A stretch of 64,000 bases of DNA from Salsipaludibacter sp963735045 (GCA_963735045.1 CAVTIZ010000002.1:558001-622000), one strand, 5' to 3'; counted from the first letter of the stretch, positions 1 through 8,370 are shown. The notes: generated from the letters alone by a model not told the origin. Numbers and translations are program-made.

Positions 1-1
1 G

Positions 2-520
2 GGCCTGGATGCACTGCGGGCGATCCCCTGGGTGTTCGGCTGGACCCAGTCGCGCCAGATCGTTCCCGGCTGGTTCGGGATCGGGTCGGGGCTGCGCGCC
101 GCACGCGAGGCCGGCCACGACGGCATGCTCGCCACGATGGCCGACGAGTGGTGGTTCCTGCGGGCGTTGTTGTCCAACGTCGAGATGACCCTGGCCAAGA
201 CCGACCTGCGCATCGCCGGGCGCTACGTCGAGCAGTTGGTCCCGTCCGAACACCAGCACCTGTTCGACGTGATCCGCGACGAGTACGACGTCAGCGTCGA
301 GGAGGTCACGCGCCTGACCGGACGCTCCACCCTGCTGGGCGATCACCCCGTGCTGGCACGGACGCTGACGGTGCGCGACCTGTACCTCGAACCCCTGCAC
401 GCCATGCAGGTGGAGCTGTTGGCGCGGTCCCGGGAGGACCGGGCCGAGGACACCGCCCGGGACCGTGCGCTGCTGTTGACCATCAACGGCATCGCCGCGG
501 GGCTGCGCAACACCGGCTGA
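2..520 (+). CDS. ppc: Phosphoenolpyruvate carboxylase, C-terminal part (5' end outside window)
   Basis: This is the last 172 codons of phosphoenolpyruvate carboxylase, the cytosolic enzyme that carboxylates PEP to oxaloacetate to refill the TCA cycle. The frame is open from the window edge. It shows the family signature LRAIPWVFGWTQSR followed by PGWFG, and the characteristic C-terminus TINGIAAGLRNTG, which in PEPC lies at the allosteric/active-site end of the barrel. The catalytic His and Lys regions lie upstream and cannot be seen. The stop is followed by about 100 bases without a gene. Confidence 0.95.
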   Translation, partial: GLDALRAIPWVFGWTQSRQIVPGWFGIGSGLRAAREAGHDGMLATMADEWWFLRALLSNVEMTLAKTDLRIAGRYVEQLVPSEHQHLFDVIRDEYDVSVEEVTRLTGRSTLLGDHPVLARTLTVRDLYLEPLHAMQVELLARSREDRAEDTARDRALLLTINGIAAGLRNTG

Positions 521-619
521 GCCCGGTCGCGCGACACCCGGTGCCGCGAGGCCGATGCGCCACCTCGGTGCGGGGGGCCGATGCGCGGCACACTGGGGTG
601 CCCGACCGGAGGTGTGGCC

Positions 620-1060
620 ATGGCCCACGACAGGATCCGACCCGTGTCGTCTCGGGGACCTCGGCGTCCCGGGCTGCCCGTCGCGCTGGCGCTGGTGGTC
701 GTGGCGATCGGCGGCTGTGGTCAGCTGGGCGACGGCACCCAGGACCTGCCGACGTCACGGGCCGAGGCCGAGGGTCGTGTCGGTGACGCCGTGATCGGGC
801 GGCTCGACCAGGCGCGGGAGGCCTTCGGCGGCGAGATCGACGTCGACCAGGTGTGCTCGCTGGTCGCCGACGACCGCCTGACCTGGTCGGAACGAGACCG
901 ACTGGAGGCGGCGGTCCAGCTGGGGGACACCCTCGGGCTGCCCAGCGCGGTGACCGACGCCGGGAGCTCGATCCTGGACGCCACCGACGGCGCCACCGAC
1001 CGGGTCGGTGACCTTCGCGCCGCGTGTGCCGAGGCCGGTGCCGACATGTCGGCCGGCTGA
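620..1060 (+). CDS. Small predicted lipoprotein, function unknown
   Basis: A 146-residue protein with an N-terminal basic stretch (Arg5, Arg7, Arg12, Arg15, Arg16), a hydrophobic core from about residue 19 to 30 and a lipobox-like Ile-Gly-Gly-Cys with Cys33, so it is probably exported and lipid-anchored. The mature part is acidic and helical, with no family I recognise. I chose the ATG at 620 because a GGAGG lies 7 bases before it; an earlier GTG/ATG at 581 would put extra residues before the signal peptide. The stop codon overlaps the ATG of the next gene (TGATG), which suggests co-translation. Confidence 0.7.
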   Translation: MAHDRIRPVSSRGPRRPGLPVALALVVVAIGGCGQLGDGTQDLPTSRAEAEGRVGDAVIGRLDQAREAFGGEIDVDQVCSLVADDRLTWSERDRLEAAVQLGDTLGLPSAVTDAGSSILDATDGATDRVGDLRAACAEAGADMSAG

Positions 1061-1887
1061 TGCCGGTCGTCGTCACGCGTGCCGACGAGGGCATCGGCCC
1101 CCGCCTGGTGGCGGCGTTGCGAGCCGACGGCGCCGAGGTGCGGGCGTTCGCGGCCGGCGACGGTGACGTGGGTGCCCTGCGGGCCGCCGGGGCCTTCGTG
1201 GCGATCGGGGACCTGGACGACGAGGGCCACCTCGACGCGGCGATGACCGACGCCCACACCGTGATCGTGCCCACGGCCACCTGGGCCGCGGAGCCGGACG
1301 TGCTGGACGCGACCGTGCCGGTCGCGGCCCGAGCGGCCCGGTCCGCCGGCGTCCGGCGGGTGGTGCTGGTGTCGGTCGTGGGGGCCGATCCGGCCTCGTC
1401 CGTCCCGCTGCTGGCCGCGCACGGCCGGGACGAGGCCGTGGTCGCCGAGGAGGGTCGCCGGGCCCCCGCGCAGACCCTGGTCGTGCGCACCGACGGCGTG
1501 GTGGGCGACGGGTTGGCCGACCTGGTCGCCAACCTCGACGGGTGTGACGACGAGCTGTTCGCCCCGGTCGATCCCGCGCGGCTGGTGGCCGGACTGGTGG
1601 CCCTGGACGCGGCTCGATCCGGCCGCGACGACGGCCATGCCGTGTTCACGGCGCTGGGCGAGGTCGACACCGTGTCGGGGTGGCGGACGCGCCTGGCCGG
1701 TGACGACCCACCGTCGGATCCCGCCGGCGCCGGGCCGGGGCCGCGCGGGTCCCGGCCCACCTTGGTGGGCCGCCGCTGGCTGGCGCCGGCCCGACGCTCC
1801 GACCTGCGTTCGGTCCTGTCGGGGCGAGGGGGACCGCCACGTGCCGGCGCCGACCTGTGGGACTTCGTCACCCAGACCCGCTCGTGA
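1060..1887 (+). CDS. NAD(P)-binding Rossmann-fold protein, atypical SDR/NmrA-like
   Basis: A 275-residue protein that begins with a beta-strand (PVVVTRADEGIG) in the place of the usual dinucleotide-binding GxxGxxG loop. The glycine motif is degenerate. Later strands (HTVIVPTATW, RRVVLVSVVGAD) match the atypical SDR layout of NmrA/YwnB-like sugar-nucleotide or quinone-sensing proteins. No Tyr-x3-Lys catalytic pair is visible, so it may bind cofactor without classic dehydrogenase chemistry. The start overlaps the lipoprotein stop and its own stop overlaps the next GTG, so three genes appear translationally coupled. The substrate is unknown. Confidence 0.6.
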   Translation: MPVVVTRADEGIGPRLVAALRADGAEVRAFAAGDGDVGALRAAGAFVAIGDLDDEGHLDAAMTDAHTVIVPTATWAAEPDVLDATVPVAARAARSAGVRRVVLVSVVGADPASSVPLLAAHGRDEAVVAEEGRRAPAQTLVVRTDGVVGDGLADLVANLDGCDDELFAPVDPARLVAGLVALDAARSGRDDGHAVFTALGEVDTVSGWRTRLAGDDPPSDPAGAGPGPRGSRPTLVGRRWLAPARRSDLRSVLSGRGGPPRAGADLWDFVTQTRS

Positions 1888-2555
1888 TCGGCGACCCGAC
1901 GGGCACCCCGACCTGGGCACTGTTCGACCTCGACGGATGCCTGATCGACTCGTCACGGGCGATCCCGGCCTGCATCAACGTGGCCCTGGCCTCGCTCGGC
2001 CACTGCGAACGAGACCCCGCCGAGCTGCGGTGGTGCATCGGGCCGCCACTGGCCGCGAGCTTCCGTCGCCTGTTGGCCGATGGCGGGGAGCAGGCCACCC
2101 CGGCGCGGGTGGCGTCGGCGGTGGCGGCCTACCGCGACGTCTTCCCGACCCTGGCACCCACCCTGACCACGGTCGTGGACGGCGTCCCGGCGATGCTGGC
2201 CGCCACGAGCCGGCATCGAGCGGTCGTCACCTCCAAGCCGGCGGCGTTCGCGCGACCGATGGTCGCGGCGATGGGGTTGGACGACTGGTTCGAGGTGGTG
2301 CACGGACCGGACGTCGACGTCGAGCACGAGCCCAAGGCGGTCACCCTGGCGCGGGCCCTGGACGACCTCGCCATCCGCGATCCGACGACCGCGACGATGA
2401 TCGGTGACCGCCACCACGACGTCGACGCCGGACGCCACCACGGCATTGCCACCATCGGGGTCACCTGGGGGGCCGGGGACCGCGCCGAACTGGTCGACGC
2501 CGGCGCCGACCACGTGGTGGACCACCCGTCCGAACTGGCTCCGTTGCTGGCCTGA
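1884..2555 (+). CDS. HAD-family phosphatase (phosphoglycolate phosphatase-like)
   Basis: A 223-residue haloacid-dehalogenase-superfamily hydrolase. Motif I is FDLDGCLID with the nucleophile and acid Asp pair near residues 12 and 14 (the usual Thr after Gly is Cys). Motif II is VVTSKP, a Lys follows at EPKAV, and motif IV is MIGDRHHDVDA. A helical cap with the Gph/PGP-type layout sits between motifs I and II. The predicted start is GTG at 1884, overlapping the previous stop as GTGA; an in-frame start further upstream would run into the preceding gene. The phosphate ester substrate cannot be told from sequence. Confidence 0.85.
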   Translation: MIGDPTGTPTWALFDLDGCLIDSSRAIPACINVALASLGHCERDPAELRWCIGPPLAASFRRLLADGGEQATPARVASAVAAYRDVFPTLAPTLTTVVDGVPAMLAATSRHRAVVTSKPAAFARPMVAAMGLDDWFEVVHGPDVDVEHEPKAVTLARALDDLAIRDPTTATMIGDRHHDVDAGRHHGIATIGVTWGAGDRAELVDAGADHVVDHPSELAPLLA

Positions 2556-2657
2556 ACCCGTCGTCCGAGCCCCGAGGAGGTTCCGGCCGCGTCTCGTCGT
2601 GCGCGCGTTCGTGCTGGTTCGGGGCCTCGGTTCGGGCTCTTGGGGGGAGTCGCGGAC

Positions 2658-3437
2658 TCAGGTGGCGCGCAGGACCAGGGTCTGGGTGACGTGGCCCACC
2701 AGCCCCTCGACGTCGAACAGGTCCGCGACGGCGATCCCGATCCCGGCCGGCCCGGCGTGCGTGGTCGCCCGGACGGCGAACCAGGCACCGACCGGATCAC
2801 GCAGCACCGTCAGCGTGAGGTCGGGGTTGATGCACGACAACACCGTCGGGTCGGTGTTCCACGAGATGCCGTTGCCACAGTCGGCCAGCGGAGCCAGTCG
2901 TTGCCGCGGACTCGGTTCCTCGCCCGCCACGATCGGGGCGGCCGACATCCACACGGTCGTGGGCCCCCCGGCGTCGGCGGTGGTCGCCGGATCGTGGCGG
3001 ACCTCGACGGAATCGGTGAAGGAGCGGTGGTCGAGCTGGATCGGGAACGTCCCGGGCACCGTTGCCGCCAGGTCCGGGCGGTCGACCGGCGCGCTGGCGG
3101 TGGGCAGGTCCACGGTGGCCAGGTGCAGGCCGTCGGCGGTCGCGCAGGTGCGTCCGTCGCCGTCGACCAGGGTCGCGGTGGTTGCGGCCACGGTGCGGCC
3201 ACGGTGACGCACCCTGGCCTCGACCCGGAAGCCGGCCATGGGGACGGGCCGGCCGAGGTGCACGGTGACGCGCGCCAGGGACTGGTCGGCACCCACGCCC
3301 TCGAGCCGCTCCAGGGCCCGCACCAGCAGGGCGGTCGGTGGTCCGCCGTGGCAGGCATCGGGGTGCCACGGCCCGCGGGCGAGCTCACCGGGTGTGAACC
3401 ACGTCCCGTCGTCGGTCGTGACGTAGGCCTCGGTCAC
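2658..3437 (-). CDS. Acyl-CoA thioesterase family protein (TesB-like double hot dog)
   Basis: A 259-residue protein with the N-terminal pattern ARGPWHPDACHGGPPTALLVRALE and an internal strand-rich repeat, as in the TesB/YbgC-like thioesterase family of actinobacteria that hydrolyses acyl-CoA thioesters. The C-terminal half contains WNTDPTVLSCINPDLTL, typical of the second hot-dog domain in which a conserved Asp/Asn-Gln set acts. The start is GTG at 3437, forming a GTGA overlap with the upstream GNAT gene. It is convergent with the HAD gene. Acyl specificity is unknown. Confidence 0.75.
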   Translation of the reverse strand: MTEAYVTTDDGTWFTPGELARGPWHPDACHGGPPTALLVRALERLEGVGADQSLARVTVHLGRPVPMAGFRVEARVRHRGRTVAATTATLVDGDGRTCATADGLHLATVDLPTASAPVDRPDLAATVPGTFPIQLDHRSFTDSVEVRHDPATTADAGGPTTVWMSAAPIVAGEEPSPRQRLAPLADCGNGISWNTDPTVLSCINPDLTLTVLRDPVGAWFAVRATTHAGPAGIGIAVADLFDVEGLVGHVTQTLVLRAT

Positions 3438-4054
3438 GACGCGTGTCCGGGCCCCGGGCCGGTGCCGACGTCCCGGTCGGCCACGGCCTCCAGGTCCTCG
3501 CGGTTGACGCCGTACACCAACGTGGCATCGCGCCAGGTCCCGTCGGTGGGGCCGGGACCACGCAGGTTGCCCTCCAGCCGGAAGCCGGCCTTCTGGGCGA
3601 CCCGCGCACTGGCGATGTTGCGCCCGTCGCACAGCCACACCAGTCGTCGCCACGGCCAGGCACCCGACAGGCCCCAGCCCACCATGACCCGAAGCACCCG
3701 TGTGCCGAGACCGCGCCCAGCGCGGTCGCCGGCGATCCACATGCCGATCTCGGCGACGCCGGACCCGACGCCGCCCCAGCGCGGATGGAACCCGGTCCCA
3801 CCGACCAGGTCCCGGCCGTCCCAGATCCCGAGTGTGAAGTCCTCGCGGGCGAGGTAACGCGCCCGGAACAGCCGGGCCCGGACCTCGGCATCGGCGGCCG
3901 TGTCGTCGGGGGTCGCCCACGGCATCCACGGCCGCAGGTGGTCGTGGGAGGCGACCGTGGTGGCGGCCATGGCCTCGCCGTCGCCAAGCTGCCACGCCCG
4001 CAGCGTGACCCCGTCGGCCGTGTGCGACAGCGGGGCCAGGAAGTGGTCGTCCAC
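3434..4054 (-). CDS. GNAT acetyltransferase, RimJ/RimL type
   Basis: A 206-residue N-acetyltransferase. The family features are seen in order: an N-terminal VTLRAWQLGDGEAM strand-helix, then GVAEIGMWIAGDRAGRGLGTRVL, which carries the acetyl-CoA pyrophosphate loop (R/Q-x-x-G-x-G/A as RAGRGLG). Next comes ARVAQKAGFRLEGNLR, the RimJ/RimL signature near the C-terminus. It probably acetylates a protein N-terminus or a small amine. It lies in a compact reverse-strand group and its stop overlaps the thioesterase start. Confidence 0.85.
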   Translation of the reverse strand: MDDHFLAPLSHTADGVTLRAWQLGDGEAMAATTVASHDHLRPWMPWATPDDTAADAEVRARLFRARYLAREDFTLGIWDGRDLVGGTGFHPRWGGVGSGVAEIGMWIAGDRAGRGLGTRVLRVMVGWGLSGAWPWRRLVWLCDGRNIASARVAQKAGFRLEGNLRGPGPTDGTWRDATLVYGVNREDLEAVADRDVGTGPGPGHAS

Positions 4055-4147
4055 TGCACGCCTCGATGGCCGGGGGAGGTGAACCTCGCAACGGGACCCG
4101 GTCCGGACCCCCCGTGGTCGCCCACCGCGGGGCCGTGGCGGCCGCCG

Positions 4148-4951
4148 TCACTGGATCCCATCGTGCACGATGGCGCGCAGGCCGTCCAGGGTCGCGTCGT
4201 CGCCACCCAGGTCGAGGTCGTCCTCGCCGGCCCGCGACCACAGCCACAGGTCGAGTGTCGCCGCCTCGCCGAGCACGGCCGTGGTGTCGGTGCCGATCGT
4301 GTCGTGGTCGACGAGGTCCTCCACGTCCAGGACCGGGCGGTCGTAGGCCCGGTCGCTGCGCGGGCTGGTGCCCACGAAGCGTCCCAGCGTGACCGACCAC
4401 GCGCGCGACGTGTCACGCGCCACGACCACCAGCCGGTGGTCACTGGGCACGAACTCGGCCCACGGCGGCACCAGTCCGAACATCTCGCGCAGCACCTCGT
4501 CCACGCCGTCGGTGGCCAGGTCCGCGTCCAGGTCCGACGGCTGGCCGGTGACCTGTTCGGCGTCGACGCGGTGCACCAGTGCCTCGTGGGCCTGGCGCCG
4601 TCGGACGAACGCGCCGTCGCCGGCACCGTTCCAGCTCCACACCGGTTCGTCGTCACCCAGTCCGTCCAGGGCATCCAGCAGCCGGTCGGTGGACTGCTCG
4701 GCCAGGGCCACGAGTTCCGTGGTCGTGGTCGGTCGTGGCGGCTTGGCCGCCTCGGCCGGTCCCGGCTCGTCCAGGCGGTCGGAGGCGATCGTGGCCCAGA
4801 ACCACTGCGTCTCGGTGAGGTGCCACAGCAGGTCGTCACCGGACCAGTCGGGACAGGACGGGACCCGGCGATCCGGGTCGGCGCCGGCCAGCAGGGTCCG
4901 GAAGCGGTGGCTGTCGGCGGCGATGGCGGCGGTGAAGTCGGGCGTGGCCAT
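4148..4951 (-). CDS. Maleylpyruvate isomerase-family, mycothiol-dependent-type protein
   Basis: A 267-residue protein with the DinB-like four-helix MDMPI N-terminal domain. The segment RVPSCPDWSGDDLLWHLTETQWFW gives the conserved His of the metal site, and RRQAHEALVHRVDAE gives the His-Glu and His-x3-Asp ligands. The C-terminal third (TLDLWLWSRAGEDDLDLGGDD) is the SCP2-like MDMPI C-terminal domain. Known relatives use mycothiol as cofactor for isomerisation or conjugation. This fits an actinobacterium, but the substrate here is open. The ATG at 4951 was chosen; a TATCGT hexamer on the same strand at 5010-5005 could be a -10 box. Confidence 0.8.
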   Translation of the reverse strand: MATPDFTAAIAADSHRFRTLLAGADPDRRVPSCPDWSGDDLLWHLTETQWFWATIASDRLDEPGPAEAAKPPRPTTTTELVALAEQSTDRLLDALDGLGDDEPVWSWNGAGDGAFVRRRQAHEALVHRVDAEQVTGQPSDLDADLATDGVDEVLREMFGLVPPWAEFVPSDHRLVVVARDTSRAWSVTLGRFVGTSPRSDRAYDRPVLDVEDLVDHDTIGTDTTAVLGEAATLDLWLWSRAGEDDLDLGGDDATLDGLRAIVHDGIQ

Positions 4952-5036
4952 GGCGGTCCTCGGTGGCGGTCGCGTGGCGGCAGCCGGGGGGTGCCGGTGG
5001 GGCGACGATAGGCCGCGACACGGCCGAGGTCTGGTG

Positions 5037-5489
5037 TCAGGTCGTCCCGGCGAGGGTCCTCCCGTCGGCCCCGGCGTCGACCCCCCCGTCGGTGACCCCC
5101 CCGTCGGCCCCGGCGTCGACGCGGCGGGAGGCCTGCAGGTCGAGGGCCCTGGCCACGTCCCGGAGGGCGTCGTGGTCGACGGTGAACCAGGCCCATCTGC
5201 CACGCTGCTCGCGACGCAGCAGGCCGGCGGCGACCAGGTGGGACAGGTGGTGGCTGACCGTGGACTGGGACCGGTCCACGGCGGCCGGCAGGTCGCAGGC
5301 GCAGGCCTCGCCGTCGGTCGCGGTCGCCACCAGCGACAGCAGGCGGACCCGGACGGGGTCCGCGAGGGCCTTGCCGACCTCGGCCAGTCGCTCGGCCGCC
5401 GCCAGGTCCAGCGGCGACGGGCCCAGGGGCGGGCAGCACCCGACCTCGGTGGGGGCGCCGTCGGCCGTCCGGGTGGCTGGCGCAGCCAT
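5037..5489 (-). CDS. arsR: ArsR/SmtB-family metalloregulator
   Basis: A 150-residue winged-helix repressor. It shows ADPVRVRLLSLV (alpha-2), then ACACDLPAAVDRSQSTVSHHLSHLVAAGLL (recognition helix with the Cys-x-Cys-Asp-Leu start typical of As(III)-sensing ArsR proteins) and the wing RRGRWAWFTV. An extra Cys-Cys pair at residues 18-19 could add thiol ligands. The C-terminus holds short Asp-Gly-Gly-Val repeats and looks disordered. It is divergent from arsI, with two matching operator-like sites between them, so autorepression released by arsenite or organoarsenical is likely. Confidence 0.9.
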   Translation of the reverse strand: MAAPATRTADGAPTEVGCCPPLGPSPLDLAAAERLAEVGKALADPVRVRLLSLVATATDGEACACDLPAAVDRSQSTVSHHLSHLVAAGLLRREQRGRWAWFTVDHDALRDVARALDLQASRRVDAGADGGVTDGGVDAGADGRTLAGTT

Positions 5490-5514
5490 GGTCAGCTCCT
5501 CGTCGTCCCCATGA

Positions 5515-5574
5515 TATCGACAGACGTCGAAGTGTTGGGTAGGGTGTGGACTGAACGTATCGACACTCATCGAA
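5515..5574 (+). promoter_or_regulatory. arsR-arsI divergent control region with two ArsR-type operators and arsI promoter
   Basis: Two copies of TATCGACANNCRTCGAA lie at 5515-5531 and 5558-5574. Each contains ATCGA-N6-TCGAA, the spacing of the known ArsR inverted repeat ATCAA-N6-TTGAT. A forward promoter fits inside: -35 TCGACA at 5517-5522, a 17-base spacer and -10 TAGGGT at 5540-5545. Operator 1 therefore covers the -35 and operator 2 lies just past the expected start of transcription. Repressor bound at both sites would block both genes. Confidence 0.7.
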
Positions 5575-5585
5575 ACGAGGACGCC

Positions 5586-6011
5586 ATGCGTCTGCAACTC
5601 GCCCTGGACGTCACGGACCTGGACCGCGCCGTGGACTTCTACACCCGCCTGTTCGACACCCCGCCGGCCAAGCGCAAGCCCGGGTACGCCAACTTCGCCA
5701 TCTCCGAGCCGCCGCTGAAGCTGGTGCTGTTCGCCGGCGACACCGACGGGACGATCAACCACCTGGGCGTCGAGGTGGACGCCGACGCCGAGGTCACGGC
5801 GGCGGCCGATCGCCTCGCGGCCGCCGGCCTCGACCCCACCACCGTTGCCGAGACCACCTGCTGCCACGCCGACAAGGTGGAGACGTGGGTCGACGGGCCC
5901 GACGGCACCCGGTGGGAGTGGTACCGCAAGGTCGCCGACGTCGACGAGGCCGTCGCCGGGCCGACGTCGGCTGCCACGGACGAGTGCTGCCCCTCGACGT
6001 CGGCGTCCTGA
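5586..6011 (+). CDS. arsI: ArsI/CadI-family dioxygenase, probable C-As lyase
   Basis: A 141-residue vicinal-oxygen-chelate protein of one paired-fold domain. Gln4, His59 and Glu111 fall where ArsI has its Fe(II) ligands (Gln, His, Glu), and Cys92-Cys93 in TTCCHADKVE matches the vicinal cysteine pair that binds trivalent organoarsenicals before the C-As bond is cut. A second Cys-Cys pair sits near the C-terminus (ECCPS), as in other As-binding tails. Next to arsR, a role in detoxifying methylated or aromatic arsenicals is likely. CadI-type cadmium induction is the alternative. Confidence 0.8.
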   Translation: MRLQLALDVTDLDRAVDFYTRLFDTPPAKRKPGYANFAISEPPLKLVLFAGDTDGTINHLGVEVDADAEVTAAADRLAAAGLDPTTVAETTCCHADKVETWVDGPDGTRWEWYRKVADVDEAVAGPTSAATDECCPSTSAS

Positions 6012-6089
6012 CCCGTCCGTCCGACCCGGGCGGCGCTGCCGGGACCGGGTGACCCGCAACCGCGGTGACGAGCGATCCCGGAGACGGGT

Positions 6090-6117
6090 GCATGGCGGGC
6101 ACGCCCCCGTGGCAGGT
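6090..6117 (+). promoter_or_regulatory. Copy 1 of bipartite element RCATG-N13-CGTGGCAGGT
   Basis: GCATG at 6090-6094, exactly 13 bases, then CGTGGCAGGT at 6108-6117, followed by a G-rich run. It lies 62 bases before the ATG at 6180, in the same direction. Three more copies with the same 13-base gap occur at 9810, 15676 and 17316. This copy is preceded by T (TGCATG), as are two of the others. Confidence 0.5.
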
Positions 6118-6179
6118 GGAGGGAGCCGCCATCCGACCGGGACCGGCACCTCTGGTCCCCGAGCGCCCGTCGAGTCATC

Positions 6180-6734
6180 ATGAGCCTGCCCGAGTTGCGC
6201 GCCACCGGCCCCGACGACCACTTCGCGATCTACGTCCGCGACCACCTCGCCGGGTCGGCCGGTGGCCTGTCGTTGTTGCGCCGTGCCCTGGGCAACAACC
6301 TCGACACGCCCTACGAGGCCTCGCTGCGTCGGGTCCTCGTCGAGACCCGCCAGGATCGCGAGGACCTCGAACGGGTGGCGGCGCACAACGACGTCCGTCC
6401 GTCGCGGGCCAAGCAGGCCGCGGCGACGGTGGCGGAGTTCGTCGCCCGCGGGAAGCTCAACGGCAGTCTCCTCGGCTACTCCCCGCTGGGGCGGTTGTGG
6501 GAGCTGGAGCAGCTCGGCGCGGCCGTCGCGACCAAGACCGACCTGTGGACCCTGCTGGTCGAGGAGCACCTGGACGAGCGTGTCCCCGCCGACGTCGATG
6601 CGCGCCGAGTGCTGGATCGCTGCCGGTCCCACGTCGACCTGGTCGAGCAGCTGCGTCGACGGGCGGGCCGGGAGGCCTTCGCCGGCCCGACGACCGCGGA
6701 CGCCACCGCCGCGTCCGCCGAGGACCCTGCGTGA
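6180..6734 (+). CDS. All-helical protein of unknown function (ferritin-like fold suspected)
   Basis: A 184-residue, helix-rich protein. Conserved-looking segments are YVRDHLAGSAGGLSLLRRALGNN, VETRQDREDLERV and KLNGSLLGYSPLGRLWELEQL. They resemble a widespread actinobacterial family of four-helix proteins of unknown function, often called ferritin-like. I cannot see a complete Glu/His diiron ligand set, so metal binding is not claimed. It is the first gene of a five-gene run in which each stop overlaps the next start. Its position before an acyl-CoA dehydrogenase and below a shared upstream element suggests a structural or partner role. Confidence 0.6.
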   Translation: MSLPELRATGPDDHFAIYVRDHLAGSAGGLSLLRRALGNNLDTPYEASLRRVLVETRQDREDLERVAAHNDVRPSRAKQAAATVAEFVARGKLNGSLLGYSPLGRLWELEQLGAAVATKTDLWTLLVEEHLDERVPADVDARRVLDRCRSHVDLVEQLRRRAGREAFAGPTTADATAASAEDPA

Positions 6735-7732
6735 CCACACCCGATGCGGCCGGAGCACCCGGGGCCGCCCGACGGGTGGGTGCGCGGCTCGGTGACCTGC
6801 TCGGGCGTGGGCGGCTCGACCTCCCACTGCCCGGTTCCGGCTCGACCTGGGCCCGCTGGCGCGGCCTGGCGACGGTCGCGTCCGACGACCTCGCCCTGGC
6901 GCGGCTGGTCGAGGGCCACCTGGACGCCGTCGCGATCCTGGCCGAGGCCGGTCGGACCACCCACGCCGGGTGCTACGGCGTGTTCGCCGCGCGTGGTCCC
7001 GACAGCACCGTGACGGCCCGGCCCGTCGCGGGCGGACTGCGACTCGACGGGCAGCGCCGCTACGCCTCGGGCGCGCGCGTGCTGGACCGTGCGCTGGTGG
7101 ACGTCGACGGCCCCGATGGTCGGCTGCTGGTGGACCTGGACCTGGCCAGCCCGGGTGTGGCCGTGGACGACCACGACTGGCAGGCGGTGGGGATGGCGGC
7201 CAGCGACACGATCACCGTGGTGCTCGACGACGTCGTGGTGCCGACCGGGGCCACGGTCGGACCGATCGACTTCTACGTCCGCCGGCCCGGCTTCGGCCAC
7301 GGTGGTGTCGGGGTGGCGGCCTGCTGGTGGGGTGGTGCCGTCGGGATCGTGCGACGGCTGTCCGCGGCGACGGCCGGGCGTCCCGGCGGACCCCGCCGAC
7401 GACATCTCGCGGCCGCCGCGGTCACGGTCCGTGACCTGGCCACGGTGCTCCGGGCTGCCGCCCACGAGCTGGACGCCGACCCCGACGACGTCGAGCGGGC
7501 CGCGGCGCGGGCGACCATGGTGCGCGCCGCGGTCCATCGTGGGTGCACCTCGGTGCTGGCCGACTGCTGGGCGGGGGGCGGCACGGCCGCGTGCACCGGT
7601 GACCATGTGACGGCACGGTTGCTGGCCGACCTGCCGGTCTACCTGACCCAGTACGGGGGCCCACCGTCGCTGGACGCGCTGGATCCGTCGGCGCTGGTGG
7701 CGGGCCTCGTCGACGACCCGGTCGTGGCGTGA
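6731..7732 (+). CDS. Acyl-CoA dehydrogenase-family protein (short form)
   Basis: A 333-residue protein with the acyl-CoA dehydrogenase fold. There is a helical N-domain, then a middle beta domain (GLRLDGQRRYASGARVLDRALVDV, typical of the substrate/FAD-binding sheet, and DTITVVLDDVVVP). A helical C-domain with arginines follows. It is shorter than the usual 380 residues and I do not see the standard catalytic Glu motif, so it may act on an unusual acyl or amine substrate. The start is GTG at 6731, overlapping the previous stop. Its neighbours (methyltransferase, PIG-L deacetylase, GT2) recur together in other bacteria, from memory, with no assigned product. Confidence 0.7.
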   Translation: MTTPDAAGAPGAARRVGARLGDLLGRGRLDLPLPGSGSTWARWRGLATVASDDLALARLVEGHLDAVAILAEAGRTTHAGCYGVFAARGPDSTVTARPVAGGLRLDGQRRYASGARVLDRALVDVDGPDGRLLVDLDLASPGVAVDDHDWQAVGMAASDTITVVLDDVVVPTGATVGPIDFYVRRPGFGHGGVGVAACWWGGAVGIVRRLSAATAGRPGGPRRRHLAAAAVTVRDLATVLRAAAHELDADPDDVERAAARATMVRAAVHRGCTSVLADCWAGGGTAACTGDHVTARLLADLPVYLTQYGGPPSLDALDPSALVAGLVDDPVVA

Positions 7733-8370
7733 CGCGCGGGGACCAGCGGGAGGCGCCCGTCGACGATGCGGGCCCGGACGACGCCGGTGACCGCCTGGGC
7801 GACGACTACTTCGACGAGACCTGGTCCGAACCCGACCCGTGGGGCTTCGAGCACCGGTGGTACGAGCAGCGCAAGCGTGACCTCACCCTCGCGGCCCTTC
7901 CCGAGCAGCGCTACACCCACGCCATCGAGCCGGGGTGCGCCCAGGGGCTGGTGACCCGTCGCCTGGCCGCGCGGTGTGACCGGGTCACGGCACTCGAACT
8001 GGTCCCGGCGGTGGCTGCGCGAGCCCGCCGGCGCTGCCGGGACCTGCCGCACGTCGAGGTCCGGGTCGGGGCGTTGCCCGACGACTGGCCCCCGTCGCCG
8101 GCCGACGACGCAGGTGCCAGTGCGGACCTGGTGGTGGCCAGCGAGGTGTTGTACTACCTGCGCCCGGCCGGGCTGGAGCGCGTCCTCACGGGGCTCGACC
8201 AGGTCCTGGAACCGGACGGGGCGTTGGTGGCCGTCCACTGGCGCGGACCCACCGACTATCCCCTGACCGGCGACGACGTCCACCGCCGGCTCGACGAGGT
8301 CGCGTGGCTCGAACCGGTGCTGCGGCTGTCCCAGGACGCCTTCCGGCTGGACGTGTGGACCCGTCGATGA
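7729..8370 (+). CDS. SAM-dependent methyltransferase, NodS-like
   Basis: A 213-residue class I methyltransferase. AdoMet motif I reads AIEPGCAQGLVTRRLA (E/D-x-G-x-x-x-G), the acidic end of beta-2 is TALELVP, and ADLVVASEVLYYL is motif IV. The N-terminal DYFDETWSEPDPWGFEHRWYEQRKR closely resembles the NodS subgroup, which N-methylates deacetylated chitooligosaccharides. The PIG-L deacetylase encoded next fits a deacetylate-then-methylate pattern on an amino sugar, but that is inference. GTG start at 7729, overlapping the previous gene. Confidence 0.8.
   Translation: MTRGDQREAPVDDAGPDDAGDRLGDDYFDETWSEPDPWGFEHRWYEQRKRDLTLAALPEQRYTHAIEPGCAQGLVTRRLAARCDRVTALELVPAVAARARRRCRDLPHVEVRVGALPDDWPPSPADDAGASADLVVASEVLYYLRPAGLERVLTGLDQVLEPDGALVAVHWRGPTDYPLTGDDVHRRLDEVAWLEPVLRLSQDAFRLDVWTRR

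Noticed and set aside
2568..2640. Hairpin terminator between the convergent HAD and thioesterase genes
   Set aside because: GAGCCCCGAGG and CCTCGGTTCGGGCTC can pair, but the loop is about 45 bases and there is no T-run on either strand.
5586..6011. Glyoxalase I or antibiotic-resistance VOC protein
   Set aside because: The Gln4/His59/Glu111 set, the Cys92-Cys93 pair and the divergent arsR fit ArsI/CadI better.
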